DNA of 64,000 nucleotides from contig NC_054083.1 in assembly GCF_017562075.2 (NCBI RefSeq), positions 14,369,107-14,433,106 of the forward strand, written 5' to 3'. Positions within the stretch are counted from its first letter, which is position 1, and each line of letters begins with the position of its first letter. Origin of the DNA: Anopheles merus. Its lineage: Eukaryota; Arthropoda; Insecta; Diptera; Culicidae. The notes beneath the pieces are model-generated. The model searched no databases. It worked only from the letters and a program-made list of their open reading frames with translations, and had not been told where the DNA came from. The translations under genes were made by a program, and so were the position numbers. Below, piece after piece: positions 1 to 12,426 of the stretch.

Positions 1-131
1 CCACGGCAGTATGTTTTTTTTTTGTATATTCATTTATTTGACAAGTACTGTTGAAAACGCAACAGTTTGAGCTTTTGGTAACGCACTTTAACAACGGAAA
101 AATAAACCGTTAAAAATTCGAAAATAAAGTA

Positions 132-468
132 CAGTCTTTCCTCAAGTTACGCGACACTCGAGTTATGCGAATTCGAGTTACGCGAATTTATATTTTTGAT
201 AGTTCATATTTCAAATCAGTACAATTTCCTACAATTGTCAATTGCAATTTGTCCAAAAAAAAAAAACTAATAAAACAGAAATAACCCAATTTTCTACACG
301 AATTGAATCAAATAAGTAATAAAGTGCATAAAAGCACTAAATTTAATCGAAAATCATGGTTATACAAGCACATTTTGGCTGCAAATATGATATTCTACTT
401 ACGCAAAAATTCAAGTTACGCGAATGTCTCCATTATTCGCATTATTCGCGAAACTCGGGGAAAGACTG
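132..468. mobile_element. pogo/Tc1-type MITE with terminal inverted repeats
   Basis: The left end reads CAGTCTTTCCTCAAGTTACG and the reverse complement of the right end reads CAGTCTTTCCCCGAGTTTCG, a terminal inverted repeat with few mismatches. TA dinucleotides lie on both sides (130-131 and 469-470), the target duplication typical of Tc1/mariner/pogo elements. Internal repeats of the type CGAGTTACGCGAA lie next to both ends. There is no transposase reading frame, so this is a non-autonomous copy. Confidence 0.7.
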
Positions 469-469
469 T

Positions 470-2457
470 ATAGGGAACAGAAACAAGATATACAGAAACG
501 AACGATCATCCGAGCATATGATCACGGTGGAATAAGCAGCAGCAGCCTCCAAAAATTCAAATGCAGAATCTAAAACAATAATTGAAAGAATCGTCTTACT
601 CGCAAAACGAGGCGATGTAGAGTTTTGCATACGGCGTGCACCGAAAACGATAAAAGAAAATAGGAAAACGCATGGACAAGAGGTAAAAATACAGTAAGTC
701 CGAGCGAGCCCAAAATTGAGAGAATATAAGAAAAATCTTAAATTTGTAAAGGACACTAGCTATTTAGTTCTTAAACGTGATAGATCACGTGACTTAAATA
801 CTTTCTCCTTTTTTGTATAATACTGGAGAAGCCGCGCAGGTGGCAGCAATAATAATAATTTACTAATAATGTTAACGTGATAGGTTAACAAAAAGATACA
901 CAACTATTTAATGAGTTAATCACTAATTTATTGTTTGCTAAATCAAACTAATAAACTGAAAAATAGAAAAAGTAACCTTATAGCAAATATGATTAATTTA
1001 TCAACTTTCGATTTTAATTTATTCTGAACCACAACCAAATCTTTAATTGTTATTTTGCATTCAAATAGAATGAATCAAAATTACGAAAATGATCAAATAA
1101 ACTAAAACACAAAAGCGTTTCTTTCTTCCGCTGCATAATCTCTCTCCGTTTTATTCTTTTTGGTTCGGACAAAACATGTTTTTTTATTTTGTTTTCATCT
1201 GTTGAATCCTGCTCCTGTTGTTTCGCTTCATATAATCCTCCACTAATCCAACAGCTTGCCCGTACCGTGGGCACTGTTCCAATAACTGAAAGTGCAAATT
1301 GCATCACACTAACAATCACCCCATTTTGCTCTACTAGCATACAGTCGTAGATGCGCACCTGCACCGCACTGTTGTCTTAATGCGCGTTTTCTTTCAGGAG
1401 CTCCGAAATGTTGCCCCAACTTTAATATGCATCTGGTCGCCACTAACCACCGACGCCAAATATGGTCTAACACATACACCCATCGACACGAACACATATA
1501 CACACTCCGGCGTGCACACAACGAAGGTGCAGAAAATCTAATTTAAATTCATAACGAATTTTCATCCCCACTACTGCCTCATCGGGAAATTTCGACTATT
1601 CTACCGCTAGTGTAGTATGCTGAGATGACTGGAAACCATTCTAGGCTGCGAAATGGCAGCGGTTGTGGTAGAATGTTTGGCATGATGTTTGCAACATCTC
1701 GAAGCGCCCTGCGGAATATGAACGCAAAGGTGCGCTAAGATAGGAAGCAACAAGCAACAAAGAATGAGTGAAAAAATCGCTGCGAAATGTAGCACAGTAA
1801 TGCCCCTGCAAACTAGCTAAGTGGGAAAAATACAGACAGGACAACTCAGAGACGAAGTAGATCTTTGACCAGCGCAACAAGCTAGTGAACGGATTTGCAT
1901 TGCTTGGGAACATGCGAACAGAGAAAGAAAACAAAAAAAGCAATGTTCAACGGTTGTTTGCACAGCGACCCGTACTGTAGCTCACCTTGCTGATTCAAAC
2001 ACCCGCTACGCGATTGCATACTGTTAGGCGTTTAGATGATGAAGAAGGAAGGCGAAAGAAATTTGTTCTGCCAAACAAACGCACAACACATTTCCGCTTC
2101 AAATTGTCTTTTCCGGCCGTGTGGTTCCGTTTGCTTGCCTCGGACTTGAAGCTTTCAGTGGTCGGTGATGGTTCTACGTGAATCGTACGTTATGGAACGT
2201 TATGCTGCCTGTGTGCTGCTCTCATGTGGAGGAAAACAGCACACCAAAGCAAATGAAACCCAAGTCAAGAACGGGAACGAAATCAACAAAGCGTACGAAA
2301 TTAGACTACCACAATAATATAGGGTGTGTGGTATGTTTTATGGTTGTATTTTTCGGCTATCGCACTACCCTTTTTGTGAGGATGTGTTGATACTGTGTTT
2401 GATTAGCTGGCAAAGAGAAATGGCATAGAATCTTATGTAAATCGTTGTTAACTCATC
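470..2457. other. Intergenic, no supported gene
   Basis: Short reading frames of 60-105 codons occur on both strands, but none shows a domain, a membrane segment in a sensible context or convincing splice junctions. I see no repeat or RNA gene here. Confidence 0.5.
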
Positions 2458-2465
2458 GTATATAT

Positions 2466-2786
2466 CAAGGGCCTCCAAACTTTCCAGTCTGCGGGCCGCA
2501 TTACTTCATAAATAACGTTGTTGAGGGACATTTTGACGTTATCTTTAGAATGAGTGATAGCTCAAATCTTGTTTTGATTATAAAATACTTACCGAACATA
2601 TCAAAAGTCTATAGCCTTCTTTTATTACATCTTAATATTCGTCTATCAAAAGTAAAAAAAAAAGTTTGATTGATTAGTCAACAAAATCAACTATTTCTTT
2701 TTTTACTTCTACCAAGTCATCGCGGGCCGCATTACAGGCTTTTGAGGGCCGCATGCGGCCCGCGGGCCGTAGTTTGGAGACCCCTG
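2466..2786. mobile_element. hAT-type MITE
   Basis: The ends are inverted repeats (CAAGGGCCTCCAAACTTTCC at the left; reverse complement of the right end CAGGGGTCTCCAAACTACGG). An 8-bp target duplication flanks the element, GTATATAT at 2458-2465 and GTTTATAT at 2787-2794, with one mismatch. Eight-base duplications and CAGGG-type ends are hallmarks of hAT transposons. Internal GCGGGCCGCATTAC repeats next to both ends strengthen the case. At 321 bp it has no coding capacity. Confidence 0.75.
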
Positions 2787-2794
2787 GTTTATAT

Positions 2795-3531
2795 AATTCT
2801 TTTCTGGAAGTGTTAATCGCTGTTGATTTAACGCTTATAAAATATTTTTTTGTTTAAATTAATGTAAAACTACAAAATATTATGATATTTTTATACTATT
2901 ACTACAAACACATATAATTTTTACTTATTTTTTAATACTGTTAACAAAGACGACCTTCAAGACATTATTTTTACATTTAATCAACCCCGAGTAAAAAGGT
3001 AGTGTTTAACGCAAGGTCCTACTAACAGCACCAAATTGCCGCATTGGTGTGGTATTATATTCTAAACTTATGTCGAATGCTGAACTCTCGAATTTAGAGA
3101 CTGTATTCATCCACATTTTGGTGTGTAATGAGTTAGCGTAATTCAGTGTTGTCAAAATTAAACCAATCATTGGATGATAGTAATTTAAATAATTTAAATA
3201 TACTATTTTAATTTCATTCATATTGGAAGCATCTTCTGGCATAAGTCAATGAAATTAAATTAAAAATCGATTTCGATTTACGATCGAAATCTGTCTATTT
3301 ATATTCAAATGTTTAAAATGCATTGTTTGAATTATGAACTCGTTTGATGTTTTTGTTAATCATTCATTTTCATTTTATTATTGTTCTTTTTTTATTTCTT
3401 TTATTCTTTTTATTTTATTTCGTTTCTAGTTCAGCTGAATTCTCATTCGTTTCTTTTGATCTCTTAATTGATAATTTTAATTTATGACCCTTTTCGGAGT
3501 TCATTATTTTATTGTTTATAATAATAATTAT
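2795..3531. other. AT-rich spacer, no supported gene
   Basis: Very AT-rich sequence with T-runs and no credible exon on either strand. Nothing recognisable apart from its position next to the probable LTR that follows. Confidence 0.5.
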
Positions 3532-4348
3532 TGTGGCATATCCGCTAATTAGAACTTATTGTAAACCACACTATCAGCTATAGACACATTGTAACACACT
3601 TCGGAAAGCCAAATCACACTATTGCAACACATTCATTATATTACATCAGCAAATCAATCCACACCATAGCAACATACCCAGACCATACCGTCCATAAAAA
3701 AACCATTGAGACACATTTATCGAAAACAACCGAAACGCGCAACATAAGCAATTCAAGCGTTACTGCAGCAAAGTGGACAAACAGAGAACGCATAGCAACT
3801 TATTGCTAAAAGCGCTGTGTAGACAACGATCGACGAACGCACCCGTTCTTTAGCTAGAACAGTTTATACTTTCCAGAACCTTCGTAAAAACACTAAAAAC
3901 GCAGCATAGGCACATAATGATAGACACCTCACTCCAATATAATGTATAAATTGTACCTCATATCAATAACCTTTAATTAGGACAAAAACACATTCCAAAA
4001 CCAAATGTACGAAACTTATCGAGTATAAATAAAACCAATTCCGACCGTGGCAAGTCAGATTCCATGCAGTCCGAACTGTCAGGATAGGACTATGCCCATC
4101 CAACATCTATCGACTTCTCATTTAAAGAGTTTAGTTATGTCCCCCTACCCAAGGTAAGGCCTCTAAACTCCAACGTTTCCAGTAAGGGAAACCTCCTAAA
4201 GGTTTCTATGATCGCCTGGACGATCAAGTGTCGAAAAGTCCGCTTCGAGCAAAGTATTATTCTACTTCGATACATGTCAGCGAAACACTGACCTACCGCG
4301 ATGGTACGCGTTGATCAGTTGTACCGTATGTCCGCTCATCACATTACA
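3532..4348 (+). mobile_element. Probable LTR of an LTR retrotransposon (solo or truncated)
   Basis: The segment starts TGTGG and ends TTACA, the expected TG...CA borders. It contains a TATA box (TATAAATAAAACC near 4024), as an LTR promoter would. It is followed immediately by TGGCGACCGTAATTAAC, which resembles the arginine-tRNA-type primer-binding site used by several insect gypsy-like elements (family knowledge from memory). No gag or pol reading frame follows, so it is a solo or 3'-truncated copy. No second LTR is seen in the window, so the borders are provisional. Confidence 0.45.
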
Positions 4349-4366
4349 TGGCGACCGTAATTAACT
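4349..4366 (+). other. Primer-binding-site-like sequence after the LTR
   Basis: TGGCGACCGTAATTAACT directly abuts the TACA end of the upstream LTR-like block. Position and sequence fit a tRNA primer-binding site. Internal retroelement sequence beyond it is not recognisable. Confidence 0.4.
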
Positions 4367-4570
4367 TCCGAACTTATTACATTATGTTTTACTCATTTTT
4401 CATAATATTCTATCATTGTGTCATCAGCTATTGTTGTTTAAATGTATTAGTTATTTCGCTTATTCTATATGTTCAAGGAGATTATTATTTTTCCTAGAGC
4501 ACAAGATATCTGACTGTATAATTTCTTAGGTTAAATTTGGAAGCCAGATCATCTTACGTGGTATTTGCTT

Positions 4571-4640
4571 ATAAGTCTGGAAAGCCTGTTTAGGGCAGCA
4601 CGACCACGTAGGCCGTTACGTCAAGAAACAAAATAAGAAA
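4571..4640 (+). mobile_element. SINE 3' fragment
   Basis: Matches the 3' part of the second SINE type in this window: a 'tctcgaaagcctgta' block, then 'ggccg..ccacgtaggccgttacg', then an A-rich tail. The tRNA-like head is missing. Confidence 0.5.
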
Positions 4641-4949
4641 AATAATAATAAGATATTTGTGCTCAACTCTAGTCTATTTACAAATAAATTCGTTGTAGCC
4701 TAGTAAAATTATTTTTTCTCATCACATCAGTAAATGTTTGCCATAAGGTGAAGTGCTCAACCATGGGCTGATCTCACAATAATATTGGTTTATAGCGCAC
4801 TTCTCTTACCTTAGATATACCTTTAATATTGCGGAGCATATTCCAATGTGCATGTCACTCGATAGTTAACAAGGCAATCGCCTTTATGATAGGGGTACAC
4901 AGAGAGTTTTGAGATCCTTTACAATTCAAATTCAAATATCATATGTATC

Positions 4950-5002
4950 ATAGGCCGGCATGTCCGCGTAGGACGTTATGCCAAATAAAAGAAGAAGAAC
5001 TG
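4950..5002 (+). mobile_element. SINE 3' fragment
   Basis: Contains GGCCGGCATGTCCGCGTAGG, GACGTTATGCCAAATAAAAG and an AGAAGAAG tail, the conserved 3' end shared with the copies at 18.24, 33.02, 39.8 and 54.7 kb. The 5' end is truncated. Confidence 0.6.
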
Positions 5003-7190
5003 TGGTATAGTGCGTTCAATTCTTACTTCAATTTTCTGGGAATTTATTGAACGCAGCTTCACATAATTTACGACTCCTTCCTTGATTTAATCGTGCTAAA
5101 CTTTTAAACAACATTTTGAATGATTTTAACCGTTTGATTATAACCGTTAACCGTTACAGCTAGTAGAACATGCAACAAATATTTTACGTTGCATGTGGAT
5201 GGCAAGATTGATTCAATTAAAATCCAAGTATGAAGTTAATTATATTTTTATGATACTATTACACATACATCTGTGTCATTTTGTACATGACTCAAGCAAG
5301 TTTAGGAGCAAACAATATATTTTTTTGTTATTTATTACATGTTAACTACAATCAACCACTATACAGTCCAATATGCGTTAATTTAAAAAAAATACTAGTG
5401 TATATATAGGTAACATATACATGTTGCGAAACACAGGACATGCCACGTGGTTGCAGTGTCAGCGACTTGGTTGATTTATCGGAGCATGGCCCAGCGTAAG
5501 AATTGCACGTGTTGTTGTGTAACCAATATTGCCAATTCAACAGCGCATCGTCCAGCTAACCCATTGCGCATGGTTGCAGTGCCAGTTACATCGGTGCAGA
5601 CGATCGATCAACGAACCGATTGCATAAGTGATATCAATCGCATCTATAGCCACTTCTACTGGCTAAACTGAATCGGACTCTGAACTAAAATCAGATTCCA
5701 CTCCGCAATTTCGGACGAGTCTGGTCAAGCTTGGACGACCACGATCTGCTCCAGACGACTTCGAACGAGTCCGGTAAGTTTTGTTTAGATTTCGGACAAA
5801 TTCGAGTGTGTAAAATCGGTTTAGTTGAATAAATTCGTTTTCTATTATGATAATCTTATAATTTACAGCTAAACAGTCTTGGACAATCGACCAAAGTTTC
5901 ATAGTTTTTGTTCTGGTACACAAAAAATATGTGAAATCCACGATTACGAGCTTTGATGTGGATTATAAATAAGTGGCAATACAAAAATTGGAGGCTTTTT
6001 GACCCTGCCAGTCATAACAACTGAATATACGGATACATAAAAAATAAAGCAATAAAAAATTAAAACAAAACCATACTCATGCTTTGCTGTACACTTTTTC
6101 GAACAAATTACCATACGTGCACACCGTTTCAGTGGTGTGGCCGCTTGTATCGAACAACACACGGCCATTTGATCGAGACGACTCCAAACGACACGCATGT
6201 TCCATTCATAGCAAAACTATTAGGAAGCGTTAACACTTCATTTTCCAAATCCGCACGATTCTGGAACCAACTCACTTTAAAGCCGCACTCCGCTGCATTC
6301 CTGACATTGCAAAACACCGTACCCCACCAGGCGTCTCCATCCCACTGTGCCCGGTTTCACAAGCAACAGGATACATCAGAAGCTGGCAAATGCTTTTCTA
6401 ACGCACTCGAACACAACATGAAAAACGTGTTCAAGCTGTCTCTCACCATCCGTACGAATGAGCATCTCTCGCGTTTGCTGTATTTTCTCTCCACAGTTTT
6501 ACGTACGTACACGTAAAGAAATACAACTGCTCTCACGCGAACATTTCTCACAATACCAGGTCACCATAGTTTAGATTTTCTGCACCAAGAGCGTTTCTTC
6601 CTTTTGTATATGGAACATGCAAAACAGTTAACAAACATATGAGCATTTTGAAACAAACATTTATTGAAAACTTTAAGCTCTCTTTTAATTCTGTTGCTTA
6701 AAATGTGTTAGTTTATTAAACAAAATGGTAAAATCGTACGAACAATTTAAAACTGTCAAGATGATCAAAATAATTGATTTGTATTTCTTCTCTTATTGAA
6801 CAATAATTCAAATCAGTCAGATTTGAAATTCAAGAAAGCCATCGACAGTGAAATTTTCAAAAGTTTTTTAGACATTATATTTGCTTTAACTGTTATAACT
6901 GCTCATGATCCCATAGTGCTGCTTTCATCTCAGATTTTTCCTCAATTCACGAGTAGATTTCTGCTTGTTCTGTCTGCTCGTCTCGCTCTCTGTCTCTCTC
7001 TTAATGTCATGCTCATACATTTTTATCTAAAGCAAAATGCTCTCCGAGCACGGCACCTAGCAGTCGACCTAGCATGCACAAGTGGGTGCACAGATACAAA
7101 ACCACACGTGCGCGCACACACAGCGTTCCAGGGGGTTCCGTGGGAGGCCGCCGAGCCAACGCAGGGCCAAAAGCGCGCCCGATCGGCTTT
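5003..7190. other. Intergenic, no supported gene
   Basis: Mostly AT-rich DNA with a less AT-rich patch at about 5.42-5.80 kb. The longest open frame (6079-6516, plus, 145 codons) has no recognisable domain, and its amino-acid composition looks like translated non-coding DNA. I see no SINE, MITE or RNA gene here. Confidence 0.45.
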
Positions 7191-7193
7191 GGC

Positions 7194-7227
7194 TCAGTGC
7201 CGTCGGAAACTGTGGCGCGTACGGACC
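7194..7227 (+). promoter_or_regulatory. Putative Inr + DPE core promoter
   Basis: TCAGTG at 7194-7199 fits the arthropod initiator with the A at 7196 as +1. GGACC at 7223-7227 falls at exactly +28 to +32, where a downstream promoter element is expected. It sits in a locally GC-rich, CpG-rich patch inside AT-rich DNA. A good donor (GGAAG followed by GTAAAC) lies 150 bp downstream, consistent with a short untranslated first exon. No coding exon can be tied to it. Confidence 0.35.
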
Positions 7228-7345
7228 GCGCGTCCGATTCGGTTATCGCGTGCTCGACCACATTCTGCAAAACTGCAGGACTGCAGCTTTGCTTTGCGCA
7301 TCATCCCAGACAGGTCGCCTCCTTGTGTCATTTTGGTGGTGGAAG
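7196..7345 (+). other. Possible non-coding first exon
   Basis: Runs from the Inr-like start at 7196 to the splice donor GGAAG|GTAAAC at 7345/7346. The sequence is GC-rich compared with its surroundings. The downstream partner exon is unknown. It could belong to the gene at 41 kb or to one outside the window. Confidence 0.25.
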
Positions 7346-10300
7346 GTAAACGGGTTCGAAGGGAGCTGTGGGAAACGGCTGTTGGGACGGCGACCGGGAC
7401 ACCCTGAATACCCTCGGGCGGGTGACGAAGAAGTAGGGTCGCATAAGGTGAAACAAGGTGTATATATAAGAGTATGTGTGTGTGTGGGTACGTTTGTTTG
7501 TGCGTGTATGTGCGTTGGTGATGTTGGAGAGGGGAAACAGGGTCAGTGTCTGGAAATGTGTGGTTTGCAGCGTGTCATTGGATAAGTGTGAGCTGCTTTT
7601 TGTGGCCAACAGGAGCACTTGCAAGCTGCAGTAGATACTGTTCGTGGGACATTGCATGTGGCCTAAGGTGCCCTGTTCAACTAATGAGAAGCACCTGTAC
7701 CTGTACCTCTGTATGTGCGATTGTGCGTGGTTTTGTGCAGGTGTGTATGTGTGTGTGAGCTTACGCCTGGTTGGTTAGTCAGTGGAAGTCAGTGAGGTTT
7801 AATGGATATAGCTTTTTAAATTACCCAGTTCATCTCAAATCGCTCCAACCATAAAGGCAACATCCAGTGAAGTAGACATTGTTCAAGCAATCTCAATTCG
7901 CTCACATGGCGAGGCATATTTACTAGAAAAACTGAAACATTCTTCTTCACAAATTCGACTGAAGCTGCTAGAAGCATGAAATATCCATTCTGGATAAGAT
8001 CCATCTTCAAACTTTCAGTTGCAAAGCATACTCTTTCTTCAGCAATAGGCTGGAAGGAAATCTATTCTATCCATGGATCATCGAAATCACAACGTAGGTT
8101 GTGAGTGATTTCGGAGGGGAGAGAAAGAAGCTTGAGTTTCATGTTCCGAAAGCTGGGAAAAAATTGAATTACTGATGGATGTAGAACTTGTACAGTAGAC
8201 TGACTCCACATACAATGGTTTGCCTCCAAAGCTAAAGACTTTCCTTACGCCATGTGCGTGTGTTTGTGCATGCAGGAAGAGGACGGGACCATTAAAGCAA
8301 TGAAACGAGTAGAAAAAAGCAAAAAAAACAGAAGTCACGGCTAACGAGAAAGAGATAGGAGAAATCTTAAGCAGGAAAGAAAAAGAAGAAAAGGAAAGAG
8401 AAACAGAGAGAGATATATATATATATATAGCTAGCGAGAAAGAGAGAAAAAGAGAGAGTGAATAAAAAGAGAGAGAAAGAGAGAGAGAGTGAAAAGAAGC
8501 ACATGCGTATGATCTCGGAGAAAAACCGGATGCGCTCGGGGAGAGACGAAAAGGTCACGGGAAATGACTAGAAGCGCGTGGGAGGCTGTAAAATCGAGCC
8601 CGTCGAATGATTATTGATATTAATTAGCATATGAGATTTGAATCAGTGCGTGCGGAGCACTAATAAGGTGACAGTTCTTCTCTCGATTGTTCCCCAGGTT
8701 GCCATAGGCAAGATTTCCCTGTTCGATTAGGCTGTCGAAATTTCTTGCGAAACGACAATTAGATTATTTTTTGCTTTTACTGTAATATAACAGGGAAAAA
8801 CTAAAACAATAAGACTGCAGGAAGATGGTAATGATTGGTTCTTTTCATTCCATAAAGCTAATGGTGTGCCTTTCGGTAAACAAAAAGAGGCAACCGTACT
8901 GAGGTGAAACACTTGAGGAAATACTAATTAGAATCCATTTCTGTCAAAACTTTCCCTTCTTGAGTTGAACCACTCGTATTGATTGAGATGTTTGCAGCTG
9001 TAGCAGCAAGTAATCAGCAGGCTCTTCAAACAGAAATCATTCTGCATGAAAAATTTAGCTTGAAGATTCGTGGAACGAATCGAACAGAAAGATCGAAATG
9101 TCGTAGCAATTTTGAGCCCGATGCTTGAGATGAAATATAACAGCCAGGTGCAAAATTCATCGAGTTTTATGTTTGCGCTCACGCTCATGTTCAAATTAGT
9201 CTTGAAGGGTGTGAGGTGCTTTTCTTTGAAATAAAAAAAAATACTTTACGCAACGTCAGAAGGCACTTTTACAACACATAACCTAGATTCCCTTCGCATA
9301 AGTAACCAGTAGCACATGGTCTAGGGAAACACTTTTTTTTGCATTTCTGATTCATATTCACACAGCTTCCAACGGAAATGTAGAATCAAACGCAGTCTGG
9401 TTATGTATTTGCCTCGAAACCGGATGTACCTGTAGTGCGAGTTCATGCTCAGCCGTACCGGAAAAGCTTACGCGAAGAACGGAACAGCAGCGTGCCGACA
9501 GAAAACTCGTCCCGAGGTATGAACACTTTGCTGTGCGAACAAATCGCAAAACATATGTGTATGGGTGCGTGTACGGGACATTCCAAGGTGGCATGATAGC
9601 TTTTGTTTTACTAGTTGGGAGATTCACAAGCAGAAGCACAAAAAGGTACAACAAGACTTATACATCTTGCTTGTACTCCCACTACTAGAAGTAGATAGAG
9701 CAATCCGATAGGAGTCCACTGGGAGATGGATCCATCCGCACCAGCCCACAAAGAATATACAAACAGCAAAAAAAAAAACAATAATACCCTGAGGCGAAGA
9801 GAGTTGATGATGAGCTCAACCATCCGTCGTTCCTTTTTTCGGTGTATGTTCTATCGCGCCAAGCGGTTGCCTCTCGCTTCCTATGCCTTCACTAGCATTA
9901 CCTTCGCTCCAGTGCAGACTCTCGCCGACTGACGCAACAGGATTCTACTTTGTTGCGATAATACACGGCAAATACGTGAGTAAAACTTTACCGTGCAAAG
10001 CTGTCCACAGAGCGGAATAGTGAGCGGAAGACCCAGTCTGGTGTGTCAGGGTGGGATATCCTACCGAAAAATGGGCTAACATCGTCGGTAAAGCTTTCAG
10101 CCGTGTGTAGTGTCTTGTCGATAAGAGCGGAGAGCAAGAAAAGGAGAGCAGACGCATTGGGAAGGATTGAGAGCGTCGAGTGAACAGAACACATCGGCCC
10201 CAGGAATGGTAGATTGTGACTGTGAGGGAAAACATGCGGATTACTGCTGTATGTGTATACCCGGCTGTGTGAGCTTCCATCATTTGGTGTAAAAGTTTTC

Positions 10301-11915
10301 TGTCACGCTGATAACATGCACAGGAACAAGAACAATCCTTTTCCTCTGAAACAACTGATAACATGCTTCGTATGGCAGGATCGCAAAACGTAACGAAAAA
10401 CCGAGAAAGGTTGAAGTGTGAGGCAACCGAATCGATAATAAAATCGATCTGTGGTCTAAACCCTTAACCATTTCAGAAGTGAAATAAAAATCCTGTGTTT
10501 CATGTTTTTTAAACAATCTGAAGCTGATGGAATACAACGAAAGAAAACAATTTAAGTTTTCTTAATCCCATGTTCTATCTAATATTTTAATTGCTTGAAT
10601 AGGCTTAGACAAATCATTTTGTGTGAATGCATAATTACAAAAAGTCCATTAGAAAGAATAATATGCTTTCTCTTTATAAGAGGTTTCGATACAAAGCACA
10701 CAGTTTTACGGTATTGAAAGACTTGAAGAGATTGATTGCTCCCAGCACACTGTAGTCCAATCGATCTGGACCAAAGCATAGTTAGTAATACAACACACAG
10801 CGCTTCATTTGCATCTATTAAGACTAGGACAAATCTCCAAACGTCATTCTCCCACAACGATAATTCTCATAAGCTTAGGCAACGACTGCCGTTAGTAGAA
10901 TAATTTAGTTGCTATCGATTTGATGAACATTGTGTTGAGTAAGAACATTTCCCCCTTTTCGCTAGAATTACTGTCGTGGGGTAAATGATCCATCGATAGC
11001 CGCCAGATGCGCTAGTGAAAATCAAAATTACACTACGGAGTACGATCAATGTAGCCCGGCCTTTAGGTTGCTGCTGATGTTTTGAATATTTATGTTATGC
11101 ATAAACACAGGGACAGGCCATTCAGACGAGACATACCCTTGAGAGAGTTCGTACAATCTGTTTAATGCGAGGAAAGGGACTGAGCTTTCGGAGCAAAAAA
11201 AAACAAACCTGAGTGGAATTTATTTAAAGGGCTTGACATACATATGTTGATATTGAGATAAGAATTGTTCTATACAACCTATACTATAACCTATTATGCC
11301 TATAACCTATAACCTACCTATTACTATAACAACTACCACCACACACATCAGCATAGAATCGGTGTATCAAACCTTCCTCTTAAAACTCTTAACAATCCAA
11401 TAACAATAGCCAGCTAATGGGAATAGAATAAAACCAAACTTAAAAATCAATCGTCTCGAACACATGGTATTGTCGATACTCCAGAAAGACTGAAAACAAT
11501 TTTCAATCACAGTCCCGCCAACCCTTCCCGTGATCGCAAAGTGTACAGCAAACGAGCAAAATCGTAATAATGAACAGCTGAATGGCAAAAAGTGGAACGC
11601 TCTGCAACGTGCCAGTGACAATCAATGCATTGATAGGAAGCAAAATGGCACACGCCAACAGAAACGCTGTCGTGATATCGGGAAACGGGAGTACGGTCCT
11701 ATCGGTGTGGAATGAACGGTGGCAAAGCAGAATGTGTGTTCATAATAGTGCGTGACTGTTCGATGCTTCGATCTTGCCGCCAGCTAAAATGGGTCTTGCT
11801 GTCTTGATTGCCAGAGGAAGCGGCGAGGATCGAGAGCGACTATAGATGTTTCGTAAACGTGAAGATGATAGTAGGTCCATTTATCACCGTTGATATTCTG
11901 CTGACAGAGCACGAA
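7346..11915. other. Intergenic or intronic, simple repeats only
   Basis: Contains TG-rich stretches (about 7465-7530 and 7740-7760) and a GA-rich low-complexity tract, but no exon or mobile element that I can support. Around 11.28-11.33 kb there are degenerate CTATAACCTA repeats. Confidence 0.45.
8384..8495. repeat. GA-rich low-complexity tract with (AT)n core
   Basis: Purine-rich GAAAGAGAGA-type sequence interrupted by an (AT)n run near 8412-8430. GAGA runs can bind GAGA-factor-like proteins, but nothing else here shows regulation. Confidence 0.7.
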
Positions 11916-12013
11916 GCACGAGGCTGTTAGCAGTGTTGGATAAACAGAAGTGGTATAAAAGTATGCACGAAGTTGTTAGTGGTGTAGGATAAACAGAAGT
12001 GGCATAGTGGTAT
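11916..12013. repeat. Tandem duplication, two 49-bp units
   Basis: Units 11916-11964 and 11965-12013 start GCACGA and share GGATAAACAGAAGTGG. About 40 of 49 positions are identical. Unit 1 contains TATAAAA, which is lost in unit 2. Confidence 0.75.
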
Positions 12014-12382
12014 ATTGCACAGATGATTTTGTGCGTCTATGTGCCTGTGTATCTCGTCACTAAAACATAGCTACAATATGTATATAATAGCTTCCAAGAT
12101 TATAGATAATACGTCCCATTCTCTTAACAATACGGTAATGAATTTTGGTGAAACACTGTAAAAGGCGTAGGTTTAATATTTTTGATATAATACTAATTTA
12201 TTAGCCACCGATAATACGTAAATAGTTCATGCTTAAATCAATGCCAAACTTTAAAGATATCCAGAAAGGTTATGGTTTATCGCTCTAATTTTTTGGTTAT
12301 ATTTAGTATAAGCTGGAACTGTTATTGAGGTACTAATCGTGTTTCAAAACACTCCATCTTTCAAAATGATAAATTTACTTTG

Positions 12383-12426
12383 AGCAATACGGCCTTTTCG
12401 GACCATTCCTCCTGAATAAAAAAAAA
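12383..12426 (+). repeat. Dispersed repeat, retroelement-like 3' tail (copy 1)
   Basis: AGCAATACGGCCTTTTCGGA, then CCATTCCTCCTGAA and a poly-A run. A near-identical block with a poly-A end occurs at 28940-28986, so this looks like the 3' end of a poly-A retroelement (SINE or LINE). The rest of the element is not recognisable. Confidence 0.4.

Noticed and set aside
6796..7407. 203-codon open frame on the plus strand
   Set aside because: No domain, a composition like translated non-coding DNA, and it overlaps the putative Inr/DPE promoter. It looks like a chance frame in a less AT-rich patch.
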